Positions 1 to 7,063 of a stretch of DNA of 13,780 nt are shown here, piece by piece. The notes under the pieces were generated by a model. The model had not been told where the DNA came from, searched no databases, and saw only the letters and a program-made list of their open reading frames with translations. Each line of letters starts with the position of its first letter. Positions within the stretch are counted from its first letter, which is position 1. A program made the translations under genes and the position numbers. Location of the stretch: the NCBI GenBank assembly GCA_003343885.1, contig QAKH01000057.1, positions 1-13,780 on the forward strand, written 5' to 3'. The stretch is from Clostridiales bacterium (GTDB lineage: Bacteria > Bacillota > Clostridia > Oscillospirales > CAG-382).

Positions 1-987
1 CAACAAAAATAAATGCAGTAAAACTATACCGGTTAGAAAAAGATATAGACTTTGTATGCAGAAGGTATCATATTTCAAAAGCGTCGCTTATGCGTTGGAA
101 CAAAGCATATGACGGCACAAAGGAATCGTTGACACCAAAGTCGCACAGACCACATTCAGAGCACCCCAATGCCCACACAGAGCAAGAGTTAAAATGGATA
201 AAGGACTATCATAGAAGAAATCCTGACATTTCAATTTGCGAGCTGTTCGGTAAACTACGAGAGGATAAGGCGTATTCGCGTCATCCCGGCTCTCTGTATA
301 GAGTTTTTGTCCGTCTGGGCTTCAGAAAGAAAGTTGAATCCACAAAGAAAAAGAGCAAGCACAACGGTTATTACGATACACCTACAGAGCTGGGGGTAAA
401 GTGGCAGCTTGATGTTAAATATGTTCCTGTAGCCTGCTATTCGGGTAAAGATGGGGAAAAATACTATCAATATACAATGCTTGAAGAAGCATCAAGAAAG
501 CGGTTTATTTATCCTTACAAAGAACAAAGCGGCTTTTCCACCATAGATTTTGTGAAGCGTGCGATTACATATTTTGGTTACGCACCTACCACAATCCAAA
601 CAGATAATGGCGGTGAGTTTACGAATACCAAAAAGACAGATAGAGTGCATATTTTTGACAAATTCTGCCGTTATTACAATATAACACACAAACTCATACG
701 CCCGAAAACACCTTGGCATAATGGCAAGGTGGAACGCAGTCACAGAAACGACCAAGAGCGTTTCTACAATTATTTGCGTTTTTATTCATATGAGGATCTA
801 CTCGTTCAAATGAAGCGTTACTTGTACCGCTCAAACCGTATTCCAATGTCGGTTTTGGGATGGAAATCACCTGAACAAAAACACAATGAACTCTTGTCGC
901 TTTGAGGTGTCGACACTGCGTGTCGTCTCCGCTCGGTTTCGCTTCGCTACACCTCTCTTCGCCCCCACGCAGTGTATTTTAACTGTA
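1..987 (+). mobile_element. Right-hand part of an IS481-like insertion sequence (end approximate)
   Basis: The transposase frame plus its 3' flank marks an insertion sequence entering from the left. After the stop at 903-905 the sequence holds a 10-bp perfect palindrome (907-916, GTGTCGACAC), an inverted pair ACACTGCGTG (913-922) / CACGCAGTGT (966-975), and a second pair GAGGTGT (904-910) / ACACCTC (949-955). Any of these could belong to the right terminus. The left end lies outside the window, so terminal inverted repeats and a target duplication cannot be matched, and the boundary near 987 is a guess. Confidence 0.5.
3..905 (+). CDS. IS481-like DDE transposase, 5' end outside the window
   Basis: This is the C-terminal and central part of an insertion-sequence transposase that cuts and joins element ends through a DDE/RNase H-fold integrase core. 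The reading frame is open from position 3, so the ATG at 90 is probably internal: codons before it encode part of a helix-turn-helix-like stretch (YHISKASLMRWNKAYDG) that continues across that ATG. Counting from M at 90, candidate catalytic residues are D108 (QLDVKY), D172 (QTDNGGEF) and E215 (NGKVERSH). The second Asp and the Glu are separated by 42 residues, longer than the usual 34-35. The RPKTPWHNGKVERSH block is typical of IS481/IS3-type cores. All three acidic residues are present and no frameshift is visible in this part, so the enzyme could be active if its N-terminus is intact. It has no functional link to the downstream operon. Family assignment is from motifs only; the subfamily is uncertain. 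Confidence 0.88.
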   Translation, partial: TKINAVKLYRLEKDIDFVCRRYHISKASLMRWNKAYDGTKESLTPKSHRPHSEHPNAHTEQELKWIKDYHRRNPDISICELFGKLREDKAYSRHPGSLYRVFVRLGFRKKVESTKKKSKHNGYYDTPTELGVKWQLDVKYVPVACYSGKDGEKYYQYTMLEEASRKRFIYPYKEQSGFSTIDFVKRAITYFGYAPTTIQTDNGGEFTNTKKTDRVHIFDKFCRYYNITHKLIRPKTPWHNGKVERSHRNDQERFYNYLRFYSYEDLLVQMKRYLYRSNRIPMSVLGWKSPEQKHNELLSL

Positions 988-1155
988 TTCTTTCTTTTTT
1001 ATCTTTTTAGTCTCACATCATTGACAAATATACACAGCAATGACGAAAAAGCGTGTTCCGAAAGCGGAATATTCGTGTAAAAAGCGGTATTCCGACCTTT
1101 GCTTGTAAAATAAAACGAGCCGTAAGGAAGTGGAAAAAATATGCGTATAAGGCGC
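906..1155. other. Non-coding interval between the transposase and the operon promoter
   Basis: I see no convincing gene here. Short frames exist but have no ribosome binding site and no recognisable product. Besides the insertion-sequence inverted repeats up to about 975, there is a small hairpin TTCCG (1056-1060) / CGGAA (1065-1069), overlapped by a 7-bp inverted pair CGGAATA (1065-1071) / TATTCCG (1088-1094). The same area reads as two imperfect copies of an AAAGCGG-(A)TATTC motif, at about 1061-1074 and 1081-1094. Function unknown; it could be an operator-like site or debris from the insertion. Confidence 0.4.
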
Positions 1156-1184
1156 TTGACTTTAAAAAGGATGTGTGCTATACT
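1156..1184 (+). promoter_or_regulatory. Sigma-A-type promoter of the B12 operon
   Basis: A -35 box TTGACT (1156-1161) is followed after exactly 17 bases by a -10 box TATACT (1179-1184), each one mismatch from consensus. A TG at 1176-1177, one base before the -10, makes it an extended -10 promoter. Transcription would start near 1190-1192, about 20-30 bases before the riboswitch, which is the expected arrangement. Seen directly in sequence; activity is inferred. Confidence 0.8.
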
Positions 1185-1209
1185 TCGACTGTAAATTTAT
1201 AGTATCACA

Positions 1210-1430
1210 CAGAGTGTCGGCAGTAGTCCTGAAGCAAACGGCAAGAGGATATTGCCGGTGAAAAGGGAACAGGGGTGCGAATCCCCGGCGATTGACAGTC
1301 GCCGTATGCGTCGAAGTTTTTATACTTGCGGCGAAAGCCGGTCATTGGGAAACTGAGAAGGCGGAGTATAAAAGCGCTGGACTTAAGTTCGGTCCTGTAC
1401 GATGCAAGCCGGAAGACCTGCTCTGATGCA
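1210..1430 (+). ncRNA. Cobalamin (B12) riboswitch aptamer
   Basis: Three conserved blocks of the cobalamin riboswitch occur in order. First is the core at 1253-1305, with GGTGAAAAGGGAA, the stem-loop GGGGTGCGAATCCCC and then GATTGACAGTCGCCGT. Second is the segment at 1336-1362 containing GCCGGTCATTGGGAAACTGA. Third is the 3' B12 box GCCGGAAGACCTGCT (1408-1422). A closing helix is plausible from GCAG (1220-1223) with CTGC (1418-1421) and CAGA (1210-1213) with TCTG (1422-1425). Riboswitches of this class normally bind adenosylcobalamin or another cobalamin and lower expression when the vitamin is plentiful. The first downstream gene starts about 220 bases later with a terminator between them, so the switch should control the whole operon. 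Outer limits are approximate. Confidence 0.97.
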
Positions 1431-1473
1431 TCCGCGTAAGTGCCATAGGAGCCGAAAGGCAAGGAGCGGCATA

Positions 1474-1537
1474 GCGGCTGCGGTTTTGTATGGGTGCGCT
1501 GTATGAATAATGCAGGGCTTTGGTTTTTGTACCCATA
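1474..1537 (+). promoter_or_regulatory. Riboswitch expression platform with candidate antiterminator
   Basis: Between the aptamer and the terminator lies structured leader RNA. GCTGCGG at 1477-1483 is perfectly complementary to CCGCAGC at 1588-1594, the 3' arm of the terminator, and G-U wobbles extend the helix by one pair on each side. It could therefore form a competing antiterminator. Overlapping this area, TATGGGT (1489-1495) pairs with ACCCATA (1531-1537), enclosing a smaller stem CTGTAT (1499-1504) / ATGCAG (1510-1515). The complementarity is seen; the switching role is inferred. Confidence 0.5.
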
Positions 1538-1563
1538 TGAGATGTGAAGTCACGGAAATAACT

Positions 1564-1603
1564 GCTGTGGCAATTCTTTAGGAGTTGCCGCAGCTTTTTA
1601 TTT
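1564..1603 (+). terminator. Rho-independent terminator in the riboswitch leader
   Basis: GCTGTGGCAA (1564-1573) pairs with TTGCCGCAGC (1585-1594) with one G-U wobble. The stem can extend inward by T-G, T-A and C-G to leave a five-base loop at 1577-1581. TTTTTATTT follows at once (1595-1603). It lies between the riboswitch and the first start codon, which fits control by premature transcription termination when cobalamin is bound. Confidence 0.88.
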
Positions 1604-1652
1604 ATAAAGAATATAAGCATAAGCATTTTATTGAGTCAAAGGAGTCAGAAAA

Positions 1653-4600
1653 ATGAAGTTAAAAGCAAGAAAGTTTTTGTCGGTGCTGCTATGCGTGATT
1701 ATGGTGCTTGGTGCCGTGAATTTCCAGACTTTTGCGGAGACGCAGCCCCGGACGTTGTCGGGCACTGAATCTACCGTAGAAGTAATGGTATCGGTGCAAA
1801 AAGACGGCGCATTTATCTCCGTTCCGCACGAGATAACTGTAACAGATGGAATTGCCGAAGAATACGGATTTGCCGTTCCGGAAACAGATCACACCGGAGA
1901 AAAGATAGACAGCCCGACGTTTCTTGACGCAATGGTAGCACTGCATAAAGAAATATACGGCGAAGCGTTCACCGCCGAAACGGCAGGCGAGTACCTTGAA
2001 CTCGGTTCATACGGATATCTCGGCAAGGCGTTCGGCGCGGACAGTTCTGCAAGCGGATTTTACATAAACTCAAAAATGCCCTCCGACCAAAACGGTACAG
2101 GCTACACTGCAGCAACCGCACGCCTTGAAAATGGCGACAGTGTGGAATTCTGGTTTTATCAGGACACGTCCACATGGAGCGACTGCTATACAAGCTTTGA
2201 TAAAACCGCGGCAAGCGCACAGACGGGTGAAAAAATAACCCTCACAATGTATAAGGAAACCTTTGACGAAAACTATGTATCAACGCTCGAACCGATAGAC
2301 GGAACTGATATTGAGAACAACTATATCACCATAAACGAAGTACTTCCCGACGGCTCGATAGGAGCGGCGCTTACCGACGGAGAAACCGAGATAACGCCTG
2401 ACGCCGAGGGAAAAGTGACATTCTCGTTTGAAAACGCCGGAACGTACGTTATCACAGCGCAGGGCTTTGTAAACGGATACGCACCGATCGTTGCGCCGTA
2501 TTGCATAGTAACCGTGACAAAGGGAGAAGAAATACCGCAAGTAAACATTTCTCACAATGCTGAAGCTACGCTTGACGGTGTGATACTCGTAAAACCGGAT
2601 GAAGAAATACAGCTTTTCGCACACGCTGACGACGGAAGCACGCCAGACGTTATATGGAGCATGGAGCCGTCCGAACTTTGCACGATTGACGAGAATACCG
2701 GAAAAATTACCGTTTTGAATGCAGTTTTCGGCGACAGCGAAACGCTTGATGTGTCAGCGATTTTTGCCGACGACGGAACAACCGCGGCAAAAGCCTCACT
2801 GAATATCGCAGGTTATGCGTTTGACGCTCAAAATAAAACTCAAACGGTTGTCCTTCCTGATGACGGTAAAAGCAAAGCAACCTTTACCGTTTCGGGCGGA
2901 TATGGTGAAGCTGCCGCTTGGAGCTTTAGTGCTGACGGAAACCAAGCGGAAGCCATAGGCGAGCTTTCAGGAACACAGGTGCGCTTTACGGCACTTCGTC
3001 CGGGAAAAGTCAGCGTTTCCTTTGAAATTACGACTGATTCAGGCAAAAAGCTTTCTGATACCGCAGAGATCATCATTAAAGGCGTTTCTGTCGAGGACGA
3101 AAACGGAAACTTCGGAAAAATTTCTCTTACAGCAACTAAATATAATCCAAACCCGTCGGCAAAGCTGACAGCCAACCTTGAAGAAGGCAGAAAAGTAAGC
3201 CGTTGGGAAAGTGAAAACGAGAGCGTGGCAACAGTGAGCGAAGATGGTACAGTGACTGCCGAAAGCACCGGAAGCACTGTCATTTTCGCTGTTGACGACG
3301 CCGGAAATAAAGGCGGAATCACTGTTGAGATCCGTGACGGCTCAAAGCCGTATATTGAAAAGCTTGAGCTTGATACCTCTTCTCTTGCCGAAGGCTCGTG
3401 GGAAAACGGCAAAACGTTCGATCCGGAAAAGCTCTCGTACGATATAACACTTAAAAATTATGGAACCGACAGCCTGACAATACTCGATTCTGTGTCGTTT
3501 GACAGCGAAAAGTATTCGGTTTCGGCGGAGTATACCGGTATAGAAAATGAAGCGCGTGTAGTCTCGGTTGAAAACGCAAAAAAAGCCGTGCTTGACGGAA
3601 TACCTTTCGGAACAAGCGCAATTGTGCTTAAAGTAACTGATAAAGAAGATGAGGATAAGTTAACGGCGTATACCTTTAATGTAACACGCCCGAGAGATAC
3701 TGAAAATTCCGTCAAGGAAAGCGGTATAGCTCTTACCGTGGAGCGCGGCGAGCTGTCCCATGTAAAATATAACGGCGCTCTTGAGGGACAAATGCTTCAT
3801 GCAGACGAGTCCGGAAACGTTTCCGGAACAAGCGGAGTTACCGCCTCACAGATGTCTTACAGAACCTTTGTGTATGACAACGCCGTAAGCTTTAATCTCA
3901 ACATTTACCCGAAGTCTGAATATGCGCACGTCCGTTACAGCACGGATGACGGAGCTACCTACAAAGAAACAGGCGTCGGAGCAGGCAAAACCGATAATAT
4001 ACCGGTATACAAAGATGAATGGGAAATTACAAGCGTAATAATTGAGATTGTTGACGATAAAACCTACTCCGATAACATTGCGGCAGGAAGAGGCGGCTTT
4101 GACGGAGAAACAAAGAAAATCTACCGTGTTGCCGTAGATAAAATACCATATGAGGACGTGTCAATAAAGTCACTAAGCGCGAGCGATGGCGATATATATC
4201 CGGAATTTTCACCTGAAAGAACCGAGTATAATATAATTACCGCAAACGGCTCAGAACTTCCTTCTCTTTATTTTACTGCCGGTGAAAATGCCATAGTAAA
4301 AAGCGGAGAAACGGTACTTTCTCCAGGTGAGAACGGACTTTATGCGGTGCACTTTGACGGAGAAAGCCTTGTTTTGACAAGCTCAGATGCTGTACTGCAG
4401 CATACCGTGGAATATAAATTTACTTGCAGGGAAAAATCTCCGCTCGACGTGCCCGACAGAGTGGTGGATTACCTTAATATCGGCAGTCAGTATACAAATA
4501 AGCAGTACGGAAAAGCTCCCGAACTGTCCCTTGCAGGAGAAGTAATTTCACTTGGTAACTTCGGCGGATACATAACATATTACTATGAGGACGCGCTTAC

Positions 4601-6941
4601 AGACGATCCTCACAATAAATACGGCATTGATTTCTATGTCATAGGAAATGTTTTCGGAGAAGGCGGAGAAAGCCTTTCTGAACCCGGACAGGTGTATGTG
4701 TCCGAGGACGGCGAAAAGTGGTATGCCCTTGCAGGATCAGAGTATTATGAAGAAACAACGGTAAGGGACTATCAAATAACATATTCCAAAACTCCGGACG
4801 GTCTTGCAGTCTGGACGGACAATATGTCAAACAGCATAGCGGGCGAACCGTTTGAGTGGCCGAATCAAAGCGTATACACAATGAATGATACCGCACGTGA
4901 GAGTACGTATACTTTCTCCGGAGCGCTCATAAAGAGTAACTTCGGAACAGTCTGCGGAAACGGAAGCGCAGATTCTTATGCCGCAAAAACCTCATTCGGA
5001 TATGTCGACTGCTATCCCTCAAATATCGCCGGCGGCGTGGTAAACGATGTAAACCCGCATGTAGAAAATCCTGTTAAATCAAACGGTTTTGACCTTGCTT
5101 GGGCAGTAGATGAGAACGGAGATCCGGTTGATATAAGCACAATGAGCTTCCATTATGTCAAAGTTGCAACCGCGACAAATATCCATGCAGGCTCGCTCGG
5201 CGAAAAGTCTACCGAGGTTTCATTGGTTGTAAGAACAACACCGGCGGAAGATGAGTATGAAATTACAAAAGCTCCGTCAGGCGTTACTCTTACAGATACC
5301 GCAGGAGGAAAAATTGAAGTTTCCTTTGTGAGTGAAAAGTATCTGTACGAAGTAAACGTAGGCGATATGAAATACGTTTCGCTTACTTTAAACGGTACCG
5401 ACAAACAGGATAATATATACATAGGAAATACACGTGTAGCTTCCGGCGAAAGCGTGGACGGAATAAAAGTAACAAAGGAGAGCGGCGAGAGAGCAGTCCG
5501 GATTATCGTGCAGAACGGAGAAAGCAGACCGGTAATCTACATGTTAAAACTTACCGGCAACGCCTCTGAAAGCGACGAGCTTATTGAAAAAATCAACATA
5601 AACGCCGACGGCTATATAAGAAGCGCCGAAACCACCGACGGAGTGAATTACACCGCATCGGTCGGATACAGAATAGACAGCGTTTCCATACTTCCCGTTA
5701 CAGCTCCGGGAGTAAGCTATACAGTAAACGGAGAAAAGCCTGAAGAAAGCTATGCTTTGAAATACGGCACAAATACCTTTGAGATAGAAGCGTCAGACGA
5801 GTCAGGAAATACCGGCGTGTTCAAGCTCTCGGTAACCAGACAGTCAGCTCCGGAAACCGGAGGCGGAGATATAACAGTTCGCTTTACACTTTACGGCGAT
5901 GAAAAGCACGGTGAAGACAAGACGCATACCTATACAGACGATAAAAATTCATTGCCGGTTTGGATAACGCAGAAAACTTATACGCTTCCGGCAGGCTCGA
6001 CAGCGTTTGACCTTGTAGAAAAAGCGCTTGACCAGGCAGGTCTTGACTATAAAAAGGACGGAAGCTATATAACGGAAATAGACGGGCTTGGAGAGTTTGA
6101 TAACGGCCCTCTGTCAGGCTGGCTTTACCTTGTAAACGGCTCAAGACCTGAGGTAGGCTTGTCCGAGTATACTCTTAAAAACGGCGACAAAGTAATTATG
6201 CATTATACCGACGACTTTACGGCGGAAGACTCAAATCCCGGCAGCGGTTCGGGTAGTTCCGGAAACTCCGGAAGCTCGTCGTCCGGCTCAACGGGCTCCG
6301 GACAGACAGACGGCGACGGCGATAAAGAGCATAGCTCGGAGAATAATGATAAATTCCCCACAGTCAACAAGTTTGATGAAAATACCTTTGCCGATGTGGG
6401 CGCCGACGCATGGTATTACGACAGCGTTAAGTTTGTCTATGAAAAGAATCTCATGCAGGGTACCGATATAGGCTTTGAGCCTGATACACACATGACAAGG
6501 GCAATGCTTGTAACCGTGCTTTACCGTATGGAAAATATCCTTAAAGAGACCGAACAGTATGAGGAAAGCGGATTTGCCGATGTAGATAAAGACGCCTGGT
6601 ACGCGAAGGCTGTTAACTGGGCGGCGGCGGAAGGCATAGTCGTCGGAGTCGACGAAAATCATTTTGCTCCGGATGAATATGTGACAAGAGAACAGATGAC
6701 GCTCATTTTCCACAGATACGTGCGCTCAAAGGGATACAGTGCCGAAGTCAGAGCTAACCTTGACAGGTTTTCGGATAAGGACGATATAAGCGACTGGGCT
6801 AAAGACTCTCTTGCATGGGCGGTCGAAGCAGGACTTATCAAGGGAACAAGCGAGACAACACTCTCTCCGTCTGACAGTACGACAAGAGCGGAAATGGCGG
6901 CGGTAATAACAAGGCTTTGCGCTTTTGCGGAAAAAGAGTAA
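1653..6941 (+). CDS. Giant secreted SLH-anchored surface protein with two DUF4430-like domains
   Basis: This 1762-residue protein starts at an ATG placed eight bases after AAAGGAG (1638-1644). Residues 1-28 form a signal peptide (basic start, hydrophobic core, TFA before the cut). A DUF4430-like domain spans about 42-172 (GFYINSKMP near 135, then LENGDSVEFWFYQD). Ig-like and BIG2-like modules fill about 200-565. Cadherin-like beta-sandwich modules lie at about 567-680, 836-928 and 1290-1400. A distinct 265-residue domain that I cannot name occupies about 929-1195 (SLGNFGGYITYYYED, YGIDFYVIGNVFG, SEPGQVYVSEDGEKWYALAGS). A second DUF4430 domain spans about 1407-1525 with GWLYLVNG at 1489-1496. 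A Gly/Ser/Asp linker precedes three SLH repeats (about 1575-1762; TRAM at 1615, then TREQ and TRAE) that should hold it on secondary cell-wall polymer. DUF4430 resembles the C-terminal beta domain of intrinsic factor and transcobalamin. Being first behind a B12 riboswitch, it is probably a surface corrinoid-binding scaffold; that role is inferred. Confidence 0.9.
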   Translation: MKLKARKFLSVLLCVIMVLGAVNFQTFAETQPRTLSGTESTVEVMVSVQKDGAFISVPHEITVTDGIAEEYGFAVPETDHTGEKIDSPTFLDAMVALHKEIYGEAFTAETAGEYLELGSYGYLGKAFGADSSASGFYINSKMPSDQNGTGYTAATARLENGDSVEFWFYQDTSTWSDCYTSFDKTAASAQTGEKITLTMYKETFDENYVSTLEPIDGTDIENNYITINEVLPDGSIGAALTDGETEITPDAEGKVTFSFENAGTYVITAQGFVNGYAPIVAPYCIVTVTKGEEIPQVNISHNAEATLDGVILVKPDEEIQLFAHADDGSTPDVIWSMEPSELCTIDENTGKITVLNAVFGDSETLDVSAIFADDGTTAAKASLNIAGYAFDAQNKTQTVVLPDDGKSKATFTVSGGYGEAAAWSFSADGNQAEAIGELSGTQVRFTALRPGKVSVSFEITTDSGKKLSDTAEIIIKGVSVEDENGNFGKISLTATKYNPNPSAKLTANLEEGRKVSRWESENESVATVSEDGTVTAESTGSTVIFAVDDAGNKGGITVEIRDGSKPYIEKLELDTSSLAEGSWENGKTFDPEKLSYDITLKNYGTDSLTILDSVSFDSEKYSVSAEYTGIENEARVVSVENAKKAVLDGIPFGTSAIVLKVTDKEDEDKLTAYTFNVTRPRDTENSVKESGIALTVERGELSHVKYNGALEGQMLHADESGNVSGTSGVTASQMSYRTFVYDNAVSFNLNIYPKSEYAHVRYSTDDGATYKETGVGAGKTDNIPVYKDEWEITSVIIEIVDDKTYSDNIAAGRGGFDGETKKIYRVAVDKIPYEDVSIKSLSASDGDIYPEFSPERTEYNIITANGSELPSLYFTAGENAIVKSGETVLSPGENGLYAVHFDGESLVLTSSDAVLQHTVEYKFTCREKSPLDVPDRVVDYLNIGSQYTNKQYGKAPELSLAGEVISLGNFGGYITYYYEDALTDDPHNKYGIDFYVIGNVFGEGGESLSEPGQVYVSEDGEKWYALAGSEYYEETTVRDYQITYSKTPDGLAVWTDNMSNSIAGEPFEWPNQSVYTMNDTARESTYTFSGALIKSNFGTVCGNGSADSYAAKTSFGYVDCYPSNIAGGVVNDVNPHVENPVKSNGFDLAWAVDENGDPVDISTMSFHYVKVATATNIHAGSLGEKSTEVSLVVRTTPAEDEYEITKAPSGVTLTDTAGGKIEVSFVSEKYLYEVNVGDMKYVSLTLNGTDKQDNIYIGNTRVASGESVDGIKVTKESGERAVRIIVQNGESRPVIYMLKLTGNASESDELIEKININADGYIRSAETTDGVNYTASVGYRIDSVSILPVTAPGVSYTVNGEKPEESYALKYGTNTFEIEASDESGNTGVFKLSVTRQSAPETGGGDITVRFTLYGDEKHGEDKTHTYTDDKNSLPVWITQKTYTLPAGSTAFDLVEKALDQAGLDYKKDGSYITEIDGLGEFDNGPLSGWLYLVNGSRPEVGLSEYTLKNGDKVIMHYTDDFTAEDSNPGSGSGSSGNSGSSSSGSTGSGQTDGDGDKEHSSENNDKFPTVNKFDENTFADVGADAWYYDSVKFVYEKNLMQGTDIGFEPDTHMTRAMLVTVLYRMENILKETEQYEESGFADVDKDAWYAKAVNWAAAEGIVVGVDENHFAPDEYVTREQMTLIFHRYVRSKGYSAEVRANLDRFSDKDDISDWAKDSLAWAVEAGLIKGTSETTLSPSDSTTRAEMAAVITRLCAFAEKE

Positions 6942-7063
6942 CAACAAAACGTCCATGCCCGAAAGGACAACGTGGAACAGAGAACAAAAATAAATTTCTG
7001 AATGAATAAAAGATAAAAGGTAAGAGTTAAGATATAAGAGTTAAGGGATAAGAGGCGATAACT
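6942..7063 (+). other. Intergenic spacer with a tandem direct repeat
   Basis: No gene and no convincing terminator is seen between the first two operon genes. TAAGAGTTAAG occurs twice, at 7021-7031 and 7035-7045, and a related TAAGAGG follows at 7049-7055 and supplies the ribosome binding site of the next gene eight bases before its ATG. A weak four-base hairpin GTCC/GGAC (near 6950-6967) has no T-run, so read-through is expected. Confidence 0.5.

Noticed and set aside
1021..1050. Promoter starting from TTGACA at 1021
   Set aside because: No -10-like hexamer occurs at 16-18 bases; the TTGACT/TATACT pair at 1156-1184 is far better.
886..1080. Short + strand frame of 64 codons after the transposase
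   Set aside because: It overlaps the transposase end and the inverted repeats, has no ribosome binding site and resembles no protein family.
1205..1626. Minus-strand reading frames across the leader
   Set aside because: They are antisense to the riboswitch and terminator, whose RNA conservation explains the sequence fully; no start signals are seen.
2840..3412. 190-codon minus-strand frame inside the giant surface gene
   Set aside because: It is a shadow of the + strand coding sequence; the translation is Ser/Pro/Val-rich without a recognisable fold, and no ribosome binding site was found.
6948..6970. Terminator after the first operon gene
   Set aside because: Only a four-base stem is possible and no T-run follows.
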